Below are positions 35,450 through 64,000 of a stretch of 64,000 nt of DNA, in pieces (position 1 is the first letter of the stretch; each line of letters opens with the position of its first letter). The notes below the pieces were generated by a model, which worked only from the letters and a program-made list of their open reading frames with translations, was not told where the DNA came from and did no database searches. The stretch is taken from contig CM045729.1 of NCBI GenBank assembly GCA_024760905.1, forward strand, positions 55,595,080-55,659,079, in the 5' to 3' direction. Source of the stretch: Plotosus lineatus. Its lineage: Eukaryota; Chordata; Actinopteri; Siluriformes; Plotosidae. The translations under genes and the position numbers were made by a program.

Positions 35450-35792
35450 TCACTCGTTCTTTCATTTTCTAAACCACTCAATCATATTTAGGGTCACAGG
35501 GAGGCTGGCACCCATCCCAGCTGACTCTGGGCGAGTTTAGAGAACACCTTGGACAGCTCGCCAGGCCATCACAGGGCAGAAACACGCTGACGGCTATGCA
35601 AGCTACTCTTGTAGAAAGTCACCAATGGTTCTTTTGCAGCCTCACATAACAGCCAGTGAGAGACACGGCCAGCTTTTGATAACCCAGTTAGCTGCACTGG
35701 GGGACAGCAGTGACAACTGTTCATAGTCGGGCTTGAACCCCCAACCTCAGGATGGGTAATCCAGCACCTTACCACCAAGTCAGCACTGCCCA
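35450..35792 (-). mobile_element. SINE family C
   Basis: Antisense head CTTACCACCAAGTCAGCACT, B-box region GGGCTTGAACCCCC, TTTTGATAACCCAGTTAGCT, and shared tail GACAGCTCGCCAGGCCATCA ... ATTTTCTAAACCACTCAATC. Confidence 0.85.
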
Positions 35793-38700
35793 TGAACAGG
35801 GGTGCTGATGCAATTTGAACACAATACTAATTGGGTGCTTTGCAACATGAGCTGCCTCGTGGTTTTTTAAGAATTCATTATTTTATGTGGTGTTAGTTAT
35901 TTTGTCCACACCATCCTGTGAACAGTGGCATGTCCTATTTGGAGTGTTAAATGGCATTGTGATTCTCCTTGCTCTAAAATCATGTATGTTTTTAGTGACG
36001 TTTTAAAGTTGACATTCCTATCAAGGAAAATAAAAGTTTGATTGTAGTCTGTTGCCTCCAATCTTTTGTGGCAACAGTCGTATTTCCACAGAAAATGCAT
36101 TTATTCATTATCAAAAATAGAACCATATGACCATATTAGAGTAAGATGCTGAAGGATGGAGTGAAGATCATGTCTAAATGATAATCATTTACAGATGTTG
36201 GTCATATAGTTGATGTGCTTCAGTGAAATGTTGAGGTTATTACGATTTAATGTTAACTATCTGACTGGCTTTGTCGTCAGAACTCAAGGACTTGTATTTC
36301 TCCAAGAAGTTCTCCAAATTTATTAAAAAAAAATAATAATAAAAAAAAACTAAAAAACTTGAAGCAGGCTACATTTCCTCTCATAAAAAATAGGTTTGCA
36401 TTATCCCTAGGTGTCAAATGAGTTCATGGGTGAAACTTGGCTTTTTCAAATGCAATTATGCAACCACACTGCTCTGAAATCATTTAGTGTGCAGCCATTA
36501 AATTAGCTTTTCTCCAGAACCACAAATCTCACTCCGGTTGCTCGCTGTGTCATATTAGGCTACATTTGTAATTGTACTTTGGCAAAGCCCATCCCTGTTG
36601 AGTGTCATTTCACCTGCATTCTTTTGCAAAATTGAGCACAACACAGGGCAAAGTCTTCGCCCGAGACCAGCGCGCTCTCTGACCTTTTGAACTCAGCTGG
36701 CCAGCCAGGCGCTGTGGTGCCGTTATCCCACAATGCTTCACATTCACTCTGGAGTCATTAATATACCGTGAGAACCCCTTTTTTTTGCAGTGGCTTTCTC
36801 GTGCCTTCAGCGATTTTCCACAGAGTGCAGGCGCTAGGGCTGCGGCAGGAAGGTTTGGGTGGTATTTATACCCTTTTGTTTTGCCATGTGAGCTGTTCTT
36901 GCCCAAGCCAGGAGGTAGTTGAACAATCTGAACCCAATGCTCCATCAGAATATGAACGACAGCCAAAACCATACAGTGTCAAGAGCAAAGCAGCCGAAAC
37001 CACTGGCAGGCACTTTTCTGTGTGCTGAGCCGGCCACGGGAGGGTATTATTAGCTCTCCTGTGAGCGCAGTACTGTACGCACAGGATGAGAGACAGCAAG
37101 TGCCAGAGCCCTCTGCATGTTTCACAGACAGTGGAGTCACCATGAGAGTGTTTTTTTCTGCCTCTAGACTCCATGTGGCTGCCCTTCTGTATTTCAAGTA
37201 AACCACGTTTTTTGCATAAGTTTCATGATATTTCAGCACTTCATGACGGACAGGAAGTAAGCCATGAATTATTAACACCCTTGGCTTCAACTAAACCTCA
37301 GTGGGGGAATATGATTGTTGTAATAGTACCCAAAGAGATTTGTCTTTCTGACTTGTAAAGTCCTAGATTTCACTCTCCCATGTGCAATAACGCTTGTGGT
37401 TATCGCTAACAATCCTGGTTACAAACAGTTACGAACTGGTAATGAATGTTAAATGGAATACTTTCACAGTTTAAATAGCAAGACAAGGACATAAAAGAGC
37501 GCAGTGTTGTCTTTCCCCTCTATCCCACATCCTGTGTGGCGCTTCCATCCCAGAGCAGGAAAAGAGCTTCTCCATCGTTCCTCCTCCTCCTCTTACCGCC
37601 CTCTCATTCACACACCAAAACACAAGAGGGCTTGAGAAGAACACGTATGGGTGTGTGTTTGAAGTACTACTCTGCCTCCTTGTGCTGGCCTTTGTACTTT
37701 GAACCTTTGTGAACTTATTACATGGCAACTCGCATAGCAACCAAATGTGTTTACAAAGAACCCCATCTGCTTAGATGTTGCTCATGTGTCCCACAAAGGG
37801 GATTCTGTGGTTTTAAGCTAAGCCCAAATTTAAAGAGATCACTTATGATCTAAGTTTTGACCACACATGTTCAAAAATCAGGAAGAATCTAGGACTAGGA
37901 TAATCAGTTGTTATTGATATTAATCATTTGTGAGGTGGTGGATTCTTGAGCGTCTTCTTGATAAGAAACCTTCTCAAACCTGTCTTCCTGATTGGAATTT
38001 GTAACAGAAAAATTACAAAACATATACTTGTACCAGCATGCTTAGGACCATCCCAGTTTGACTGTCAACAAGCTAAAAGAGACACAAACAGTCCCCTGCA
38101 CAACCTTTTATTTTGATATGTGATCCATTTGTTTATGGCCTTAAGTAGGCAGATCAAATAAATACTTGGCTGTGATTACCAGAGCATGCAGAAAGCCTTT
38201 CAATCCTCTCGCAGGAATGTCACACCACTGCTTCCCGTTGAATATCAGAGTAAAATGTGATAAATTATTGAAATCTCAATGGGTAATTACAATCAAAAGT
38301 AAATACAATACAGTATTGTAATTATTCCAACAATGGTGTGCTGCCCCCCCCCCCCCTTTACTTGTTTCCTTCCTCTTTGAACAGTGAAAGAGTGCTTCAT
38401 GTATCATTATAGCCCTTGTGACATTCAGATGAACAATGAATAGTAAGAGCTGAAATGCTGCTTTAAAGCCTCATAGTCTCCAACGATCCATACATAAACA
38501 GTAGCTGGCCCTCTTGGTGTGGGCGAACCCATATACACAACACTTCTTGATGGCTTGCTGTCTATCCACAAGGACTAAACATACAATATATCACCACTTT
38601 AACATTTCTTCCTCTACTATCCGCAGACAACTTCCTGCTTGTCTTTCCATCAGTTAAAACCTAATTAGAGAAGCCACACTGCTACTCTGTACGAGCTGGC

Positions 38701-41197
38701 TCCAGCCATCATTCTCTCACTGGAACTCTGAGTGAACTGAACAGGCTCGAGATTTCCGGCTCACAAAGCGAAATGCGCCACTCTACGAAGCGAGCTGCTC
38801 CTGGTTCCAGTTCAGGTTAAGGTGACACTGTACAATCATTTCTCCCACTTCTCCTCACCACAAACAGGAACAACATGACTGAGCTACAATCCCAGCAGGC
38901 AGTCAGGGGAAACCTCATGATTCATCGACAAATCCCCAAATCTAATCTCAATTTCCTCTTCTCCATGTCTCCATGTAAATAAGGAGGTACTTGTACTTGG
39001 GGATTAAAACTGGATGAGTCTGCGGGAGGACTGATGTCATGGAAGGAGACGAAGGAGTGTTTGTGCTATCGTCATGACACGAAACATATGAGCTCATGAG
39101 TTCAAATCATCACAAAAAAAAAAGATGCAAATATATGAAGAAGGCAAAGGCAATAATCTTGTGAGGAATTAGGTGTGACCATATTGTCAGTAATTGGATT
39201 GTGGTCAGGACAATTCAGTCAGTGTGTCATGAATACACAGCCAGCGTCTCATCCGCAGCCGCTTTGTCTGTTTTCAATCACATCAATTGAAACATTTTTC
39301 AGGAGGGGAAATATTGAACTCGGTTTCTGAGACGTTGTTGAATGTCTGTAATGTCTTTGTTTTTATCCTCCAAATAACTGCAGATATTTTGAAATGACTC
39401 AACCTCTTGAATAAGTGAAGGATGTTACAGATGTCTGTAAGCTTAAGCTCTCCCACGGTGGAATATTTCCATGATAAACAGGGCCAGGCTGATCTGGCTC
39501 AGGGCTGTGGGAGAGCCCAAGCCATGTACCCAGCCCACAAACACAACAAGGCCAACTGCCATCTGCGCCGTTATGTTGTCCAAGATATCCTGGATACGGC
39601 CACTCAATACTCCACTCGCTGTGGTAGAACAGTGATCTGTGGTGGAATGGAAGTGAACAGCTCATCCACTCAGCCATGATGGCCACCAGTGCTCCAATCA
39701 CGCCGGCTAATGATTGTCCCGCTTAGGTTGTCGAATAAGGTGTTTGCTGACGATTGTGGTACGACAGCCAAATGTCAGCGAGTTCACGGTCTAACAGATT
39801 GAAACAAATTGGATGGTTAGTGGTCGGTGTTAGAGACATCACCAGCTCTCCATTATGCACGCCATTTCAGTGTTTTTAAAAAAAAAAAACCCTGGCCTTA
39901 GTGTTGCGGGATGTGAAAAACATTAAGGAAATGATTTTCTATGACAGTTTCTTATTTATGTTTAAATGAAGTGCGAAGTATGAGAGGAAATTTTGTGTGT
40001 GTCTGCACATTATGGACACTCATGATACTCTCTCAGGAATACTTAATAAAAACTTGTGCATTAATTCAAAGCAAACTTAGCATACTCCGCCAACGACTAG
40101 TCGAACTCTGTAAATCTGTTGTTTGGCCTCTCACTGAGCATGGCTTAGAACAAAATGTTAAATAAATAGTCCACTGAATTAAACCAGTCCAGTATAAATG
40201 ATGTAGGTGGTGATCATTCCTCACATGAAACACTCTCCATGCTGTAGGTCTTGAATACCAAGGCCCTGATTCAAGCTTCTGTGTTTAGGGCCGTGGATTC
40301 ACCCAGCAACACTAGCGTTTTGTTGGCATTGAGAAGCATATGATATCATGGTCTGGGCTGACTCATGGCAGTCCTGGGGTTGTGTGTGTGTGTGTGGGGG
40401 ATGGGGGGGGGGGGGATTCCAGCCTAAGACTGAGCCTGTCTGGTGTCACATCAACATGGGCGTCAGCTTTTTGAAGTCAGTGAAGCTACGGCCTGTGCAG
40501 GCTCCAAAACAGCTGAGTGCTAACAGCCTGGAGGGGTCCAGGAAGCATGACTGATATCTCTGAGAAGTTTAATATCAACACTGTAATGAGTGTTGTCGAA
40601 TGAACCGTGTTAGAATTGCCCTTTTGTAGGACTTGTCTCCCTTCTGCATTTTTCAGCCTTAGCATCACTGCCAAAGCTTGCAATTATCTCTTTCCATTCT
40701 GCTTTTATTCATGTCTCCCTGATTCCCCTCCAGACCAGAGCAGCTCTTTGAGCAGAATGTTGACAGGAACTGTACATAGGAGTCAAAACACAACAAGGAT
40801 TACACTGTATCATCACATAGCATTATATGCCACGGGGCACAGACAGCGTACGAGTTAATGACTAGCTGTCAAAAGTTTGCAGATTCAGCTCTGGAGGAGC
40901 ATCATTTATAAAGGGGATTTGTATCAGATGGATACCGAGTTGTAGATTCAATTTGCACCTGGGACATTATCTGAATCTGGGTCAAATTTAATCATTGACA
41001 TTTTGGACTTAATATTTTCCAAGTGTTTCACTTTAAAGTTAAATTTTACGAAGTATCACTTTAAAGTGCAAATAGTAGGGCAATGAATAAAAAGCCTGCA
41101 ATAAAATTTATATCAATGGTAGTAATTCCTGCTGTTCTGACTTTGTAGACTGTGAATCACATATCAATTTATTTCTTGTACTGTATAACCAGTGATA
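35793..41197. other. Repeat-poor intergenic block between tnfsf11 and akap11
   Basis: No SINE, LINE or transposon copy recognised in about 5.4 kb, apart from short homopolymer and GT/G runs (38345-38357, 40380-40416). No coding exon recognised. Position relative to tnfsf11 matches the mammalian upstream region that holds distal enhancers. Confidence 0.5.
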
Positions 41198-41199
41198 TA

Positions 41200-41655
41200 C
41201 AGGGATCCCGCTCTACTTCGCGCTTCAATTCATGCAGCTTCAGTGCATTGCGGGGTTTTTTTTTCATCCTCGAATTAAAAATTGAGGAAATTAAGAAAGA
41301 ATAGGGGGAAAAGTTAAGGAAAATGCCACAAAAACAAGGCCAATTATGCCAAAAAAAAAAAAAAAAAAAATCCCAAACTATATACATTTTTGTCAGGTGC
41401 GCATCTGAGTGCGTGTGTGTCTGTATGTGTTTGTATTTATATTTTATTTACATCTTATTCATTATTTTTTTTAAGGTTTAATTGTTATTGTAAGCATATA
41501 TAGCATTGAATATGTATTTATTGTTATTATATACACATATTCATGTACGTATACGTCAGTCAGGGGGGTTGGGGGGGGTGATCCTACTTCGCGGAATTCG
41601 GTGGTCGCGGGGGGGATCTCGGTCCCAATTAACAGCGGAAAGTGAGGGATCCCTG
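41200..41655. mobile_element. 456-base TA-flanked MITE
   Basis: Ends CAGGGATCCCGCTCTACTTC and AGTGAGGGATCCCTG with TA on each side; no coding capacity. Confidence 0.8.
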
Positions 41656-43433
41656 TACAGTATATGCCAGTTACATACAGACCCAACCCATATTTCCTGT
41701 GAGGGGTGAGGTTCCATGGTCTGACGTTCACCGTACAAAACCTTTTTCACTTACAACTGAGTGTTTCACATGAAGTAAAGCGGTAATTAATTTATTCACG
41801 AAAAACAAACGGGATGGATTTTGTGTCCATGTGTGAATGAATTTGAACATTTTGTGTCCATACAGAATCATTCCTGTGTGTTTAAAAATAAAAGTGCATG
41901 AAGTAGTTCTCTGTCTGTCTGTCTTTGTAACAATGGTTCTTGAATTTATGGTCAATATAGAGGGGAAATAAACTGGACTACATTGAAATTTGGCATAATT
42001 ATGAATGTCACAGTTCATGGCATCAATTTCAGAGAATGACCTGCCTGTGAGTGAGACACAGAGCCCCAATTTCTTCATCAGTGTTGGAGTTTATATTTGT
42101 ATATAGCCATTCTTCTCAGAGCCACCGCTCCAGAAATATTTAGGAGTATAAACCCTCAATTATCTATTCTTCACTTCTTTCTAGGAAGAGAGTATCATAC
42201 TGTTACTCCACAATGAAAAGGGTTCATTTTTCAACCGTATCACTGTGTGATTCAATAAATAAGGAAACGTGACAACTTCACAAGAAAAAGCTTTATTTTT
42301 GCTACTTTGACAGGTGTAGTGCTCTTACATTAAGCTTTTAATATGTAAACTATTCAGCAACTTCACTAGTGTAATCACTATTATAAGTTACATTGACATA
42401 AATTATTAAATATAGCTTACTTTTCAAGATAATACAAATAAGCAGGAAAAATAGAGAAGCCAGTGTAATATTGTTTGTTTACTTCATTGAGATGAGCGTG
42501 ACACTGCACAAGTAACAAAATATTTACCTTTAAACTATAATTGCAAATCGGAGTACACAAGGCTTTAAATAACACAAACAGCAATAAGTCATACATGAAA
42601 TATAGGAATGTACAGAAAGGAAAGGCAGTACACAAATATAGCACAATTAAATCTAATTATCTTTACAGCAGAAGCATATACAATCCCGTGATGAAAGAAG
42701 CAAAAGTGTTTATATCTGCAAATACTATACACCTTCAAATTAATCCATAAATTATCCAAGGTTGTTTTTAGGGTCGTCAGCTCATAAACATAATTGTTTT
42801 CCACGTTTAGATTTAGATTATTCCACCGCCAAAGGTCAAATTGTAATTCAAAGTCATGTAAACAAAATAGCCTTCTTTATTATTCTTTCAGAGCTTGAGT
42901 AATGGCACCATAAAGAAAGAAATATTTCACTGTAGATTTTCACAGACAGATAACATGAGCAGGTACACAGTGCTGTATGACGATGGACCATGTTCATGAA
43001 AAGATGAACAGATATTACATGATGGCACAAACTGAACAGCCACACCACTTTAATAGTAATACAGGTAAGCATGAAGGGATAATATGCAACAGTTCGTCTA
43101 CATGTTTCAATCACTGATCCAAAATAAATAAATAAATAAAAGTACTCGGTTTACAAGACTGCACATCAGTGTTTCAATTTTGAAGCCAGGTAACAGCCAT
43201 CCTGGTGAGACCACCTTGTTTTTGGTCTTACAATGAAGCTGTTGAAAGCCAGCACAGCTCATAAACCCTGAAGGTTTTGCTGCTGGCAGCCTGAATACCT
43301 TAAATTCACAGAAATCTTCCAATAATTTCACTGATATTTGTAATTAACTGAATAAAACAAACAAATAAAAAAATCTGTGCAGCTTAAATTTGGTTTTGAA
43401 AAATATTTTAAAATAGATGTAATTTTATGGCGG
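41656..43433. other. Intergenic, nothing recognised
   Basis: AT-rich; frames at 41728-42078 and 42589-43331 show no known domain. Confidence 0.5.
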
Positions 43434-43712
43434 TGGTGGCCCGGTGGTAAGATGCTGGATTACTGATCCCAAAGTCAGGGGTTCAAGCTCCACTGTCACT
43501 GGGTCATCACTGCTGTCCCCATCGTGCAGCTAACTAGGTTATCAAAGGCCGGTTATGTCAATGTCTATGTTGAAATTCATACAAAAGAACTGTCATTGTG
43601 TTTCTACCTGACAAGCTGTCCAGGGTGTACTCTGCCCTCTCCCCGAGTTGGCTGAGATGGGCACCATCCTGCCCGCGACCCTACTTAGGATTTAAGCTGT
43701 TCAGAAAATATG
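43434..43712 (+). mobile_element. SINE family C
   Basis: GTGGCCCGGTGGTAAGATGC, AGGGGTTCAAGCTCC, TAGGTTATCAAAGGCCGG, shared tail CAAGCTGTCCAGGGTGTACT. Confidence 0.85.
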
Positions 43713-46240
43713 AAAGGTTGTAATTATTTAAATTTCCCCCATCTTATCATGCTATTCGAGTATAACTTTAAAGTGGTCTCACTAAGATGGCTGCCAAACG
43801 GCTTCAAAATTGAAACATTGACGTGCGGGCTGTTTTTTTTTTCTTTTCTTTTCTTTTTTGAGATTTGTGATTGAAGCAAGTGGATGGTGTGGCTACTGCT
43901 TGGATGAAATGAAATCCTGTAGCCACACGAGCCCTTTGGAGACAAGACTGGACATCCCTGGTTTAAGTGACACAATATATTCTACTACCCAGTAGTACTG
44001 ATGGCCAGAAAGTGCGGCTTGCTGATGGAGGTCTGGTTTCGCACAAACACACCAACTGAACCCTAAATCAATAGATTGTCAGATGCAAACCGAGTATGCC
44101 TTGAATTTAGTAATAGGGTAATTTATTAATAAAAATTTAATAATTTTTGATAGATGTGAGAGGTGTGAAGTGCTAAAGGACCAAGTGGTAGTGCTGTAAC
44201 AATGCTCTGCTAAACAGTAGGAATAACTGTCAGATGTGATGGCCAACAAAGTTTAATCTAGTTATTTATATGATTATCTAGTAATTTGCTCAGCACCTGG
44301 TAATTAGTGTGATTTTGCTCACATAGCAATGTTTTTATTGGTCTTTTCTTCAGTTTTCTGATCAAGGAGATTTCAGCATTATCAGGCCTCTGTTGCATTT
44401 CTGATTTCTTTAATTATATAAAGTGCAGAACTAAACTAATCTAGGTAGCAAACAAACCAAAGGTATCAATTTTTCTGTAACACTCAACCAATTGATCAAG
44501 GTATGGACAATTTCTTATACTGAACAACAGCACAGGCATATTATCAGTACTCAACTTACACCAACTTCAAGAGGTTTTAGTATCGTGGCTAGTTTGGGGA
44601 AGATACTGTTCCGACATACTGAAATAAGTTGGGAAGGACCTATATGGTCATTCAAAGATAAAGTGCAAGCTTCAGAGGGAACGTACAGTAAAGTTCAGTC
44701 AGACAGGGGAATGGGATAGTGTAGGAAGAACTGTGGTGGTTAATTTCCTGTTGGAGTGTAAAACATTTTCAGGAGAAGTAAAAGGAGCGTGTGATTTAGT
44801 GACCAAGTTGTGCAGGCACTGGCACCTGTGGTTCAACTTAAGACTGGCGTTCTAAGGAATCCAAGCATCTACAAATGGCCAAATTAACAGAACTCACATA
44901 AATATCTATATTGAACTCAAGGTAAGGAAAACCAATTCCCATTAAAATTAGAACTGAAAACAAATTTAACTTACAGATTTCTGTCTTTCTAGAATAAGCC
45001 ATTTACTGTCTTTGACAATTCAGAAATAAGTTAACTTTGTACAGTTAATCCAGTATAATAATAATAAAAAAAAAAAAAAAAAATATCACACCTAATACCT
45101 GTCCCCCTCAATCAATGAACATAACCTACATTACACTCTACATAGTGTCTCACTATTACAGTAACTACAAAAAACTGTGAACACATATTATTGGGTAAGA
45201 ATAGTGGCAAAACTGCCCCACGTGCTCCTTCATACTACAGGGCGTCGTTGCCTATTTAGCAGCTTGTCATTTACTGACTATTAAAACTGTCAAGTATTTA
45301 CCTATCTTAAATGTTCTCTTAAAAAAATATTAATTTGTGTTGCTTAATTTTTGGCAACAGTGTTTTATACAGTATAGTATAAACCAAATGCACTCCGATG
45401 AAGGAACCACATCAGCTGACTATTTTTAGTCATACAAAAAATATATTTTATATGCTGTGGTGTCATAAATATGTATCCATAAGGGCCTTTTCAGAAATTC
45501 AGTAACATCCAGAGAGGACATGTTGAAAAAGGAAAGGCTTCACACTGAGAGGGGTAGTTTATCAAAATATATCTTGATGGCGTTTTTTTTTTTTTGTTTT
45601 TTTTTTTTTTTTCAGAAGCAGCTGATTTTAAATTCTCAAAATATTTACTATGAAATGGCATTTTGATAACTTGGGGAGCTGCATGTGCACCCGTTATAAC
45701 TGATTTAATACCTGTAATTATTGTTCACTATTATTTTTATTCATTTGTATACCAAGCTGCAACATTCAGCGGTGACATGGAACATGGATATGGAAGGTAT
45801 GGTAGTTTGGATAGCTGGTCCCCTTATAGTGTATATTCCAATAAAGAGAGTTGACTTCATATTCATCTCTGCTCTGTGGATTCCCTTTGATAAAGCAATG
45901 CCATCACTAAACCCCCTGCTTGTTACTGTAACATTGGCTTAGGACATGAAAACAAAATGTGGAGAAAAGTGTAAATGTGTAAATAAACCAATCATGTGAT
46001 ATGCAATCCTATATCAAATGAAACAAAACAAACAAAAAAAAAACAGTGAGCAAAATACTTTCGGTTACAGCATGCAAAACAATTAAACACTCCTGATGCA
46101 TCCCACTGGTCAGACCTTTTGAAGTGGCAGCAGTTTGCACATAAAAGTTAAAAGAGATGAAGATCTTCACCTCAATACACTGCCATTAGCACTTACTACA
46201 GGTGTGTCATTCACTAGTGTAAGCAGTGGGTAGTGATGGT
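43713..46240. other. Intergenic or akap11 3' UTR
   Basis: AT-rich with poly(A) at 45065-45083 and poly(T) at 45587-45613. The part next to 46241 is presumably akap11 3' UTR, but its end cannot be placed. Confidence 0.45.
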
Positions 46241-62658
<16,418 letters not shown>

Positions 62659-62804
62659 CTGCAATTAGGAAATCAGACAATGCTCATTAAAATATTACTC
62701 TGTGTGACCTAAATATGTTTAAGAATAAATACAGTTTTTCAGTCTGTGGATTGATATTAAAGCCTTTCTGCCTTCAAAATTAGCCTTATTGACACACAAA
62801 GAAC

Positions 62805-62900
62805 ATACTGCATTTTTCGGACCATAAGGCATACTTAAAATCCTTTCTTCGTTAAAAAAAATTTGACCGTACGCCTTATAATCCGGTGCACCTTGTGTGT
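62805..62900. repeat. Interspersed repeat with GCATTTTTCGGACCATAAGG
   Basis: ACTGCATTTTTCGGACCATA ... GCCTTATAATCCGGTGCACC is a motif pair common in fish DNA-transposon-like repeats. Family and outer boundary not determined. Confidence 0.55.
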
Positions 62901-63109
62901 GGATGAGGGCCCTGCGGCTCCATCTCACAGATACCATCAAAACCCAAGTGAAGGAAACTAATTCGGAGCTTACCATCATTCCGGGTGAATTAATCAAGGA
63001 ACTCTAACCACTAGATATTGGTGCCAACAGGTCGTAAGTTAGAGGGATCCAGGCTCGATGTCCAAATTACAGCTATAGTAGTCAGGTGACTCATTGAGTA
63101 ATACGTAAG

Positions 63110-63505
63110 TGGCTGAGAGAAGTTTATGTGACAAGACCAGAAGACTTTTTCCACCTAATCTCTGTCTCTACCAACCATCTGTCTTGTTACAAGGATGCTT
63201 CTGCGTCTCAGGACAGTTAGATGGCTTAAAGAGTCTCACGTTCATCAACGGGATAAAGCACTGCTACAAGTCTCCTCCTGCGACCTCGGATTAACCTTCT
63301 TGAATTTTGAAATAGCTCCTTAAGAGTAATGACCTCCGTTTTGTAATGAACACAATACTCACTCATGGCTGCGAATGAGCGTCACCATGTTTGCTACTGT
63401 GATGACGCCGTCACTTTAAGGGTGAGTGGCTGAGAGTAGTTTAGGTCACAACCGTGGAAGACTTTTTTCCGGAAGACTTTTTCCCACCTAATCTCCATCT
63501 CGATT
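63110..63505. repeat. Diverged direct repeat
   Basis: GTGGCTGAGAGAAGTTTATG ... GAAGACTTTTTCCACCTAAT (63111-63165) recurs, diverged and with a short duplication, at 63427-63505. Confidence 0.7.
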
Positions 63506-63560
63506 GATATGCAACTCCAAGAGCACAAGGGAATAATAGACACTAAAATATAATAATACA

Positions 63561-64000
63561 GGTAGTGTGTTGTGAAAAAGTTTTTGCCCCCTGACCAATT
63601 TCTGACATTTTTTGCACATTTGTCACGGTCATCCAATTCAAATCAAGCACCCCATAAATATTATACAAAGGTAAAACACAAGTAAGCACAAAATGCAGTT
63701 TTCAGGGGCAATTGCATTTATTAAGGGGAAAAACACATCTGAACATACAAGGGCCCATATGAAGAAGTAATTACTCCCCTAAACCTAACAGCTGGTTGAA
63801 CCACCTTTTGCAGCAAATACTAGCAGTTAAGCGTTTGTGATAAGAGATGTGTCTTTCACATTGCTGTGATGGAATTTTGGCCCAGCCTTCTCAGCAGAAT
63901 TGCTTAAAATTAACCAGATTGGATGGTTTTCGGGCATGAACAGTCTTTTTAAGGTCAGACCACAGAATTTCAATAGGGTTGAGGTTGGGACTTTGATTAG
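63561..64000 (-). mobile_element. Tc1-like transposon, 3' end, runs off the window
   Basis: On the minus strand from the window edge: NQSPNLNPIEILWSDLKKTV, the region of the third DDE residue, then HARKPSNL, an in-frame TGA near 63890, and EGWAKIPSQQ. The terminal repeat begins near GTAGTGTGTTGTGAAAAAGT. Confidence 0.87.

Noticed and set aside
36415..36440. Vitamin D response element upstream of tnfsf11 (AGTTCA...GTGAAA)
   Set aside because: The second half-site matches the consensus poorly; such partial matches are common by chance.
40348..40554. Short gene with Gly-rich start
   Set aside because: Frame crosses a GT/G-rich simple repeat and has no family resemblance.

Overview
ORGANISM AND CONTENT. 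This is vertebrate nuclear DNA, almost certainly from a teleost fish. It holds intron-split genes with GT/AG splice sites. Repeats are dense and of fish type: tRNA-derived SINEs, RTE and L2-like LINEs, Tc1 and pogo/Tigger DNA transposons, and very long (TA)n and (GT)n tracts. I see no bacterial genes, CRISPR arrays or operons. The species cannot be named from the sequence alone. GENES. Two protein-coding genes can be supported, both on the minus strand. tnfsf11 (RANKL, TNF superfamily member 11) lies at 18378-32081 as four coding exons that join in frame to a 255-residue type II membrane ligand. akap11 (A-kinase anchoring protein 11, AKAP220) runs from its stop codon at 46241 to an exon ending at 62658. 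Its seven visible coding exons join in frame to 1715 codons, and the 5' exons lie beyond the right edge. Exon boundaries were read from splice sites, phase continuity and resemblance to the human proteins. The order akap11 then tnfsf11, both in the same direction, is the human chromosome 13q14 order, so this is an old conserved block. LAYOUT. 1-18.3 kb: no gene recognised; RTE LINE pieces, several SINE families, an L2-like LINE remnant, a foldback element carrying a SINE, an inverted terminal-repeat dimer with hammerhead ribozyme motifs, and a Tc1 remnant. 18.4-32.1 kb: tnfsf11, whose introns carry pogo/Tigger-like elements, a second hammerhead-bearing foldback and microsatellites; exon 1 sits in CpG-rich DNA. 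32.1-46.2 kb: intergenic, with a nested SINE cluster at 32.7-33.8 kb and a long repeat-poor stretch at about 35.8-41 kb. 46.2-62.7 kb: akap11; its last intron holds a Tc1-like transposon that was itself split by an RTE LINE, another holds a Tigger-like element, and another a 300-base TG/TA/CA microsatellite. 62.7-64 kb: akap11 intron or upstream sequence with an unnamed repeat and the end of another Tc1-like element. HOW THE PARTS RELATE. The two genes have separate jobs: osteoclast and immune signalling for RANKL, PKA, PP1 and GSK3 scaffolding for AKAP11. They are linked by synteny. In mammals the DNA upstream of Tnfsf11, towards Akap11, contains long-range Tnfsf11 enhancers. The most notable non-coding finding is a set of type I hammerhead ribozyme folds inside repeated foldback sequences at 10.8-11.0 kb and 24.3-24.6 kb, a hallmark of Penelope-like element terminal repeats.
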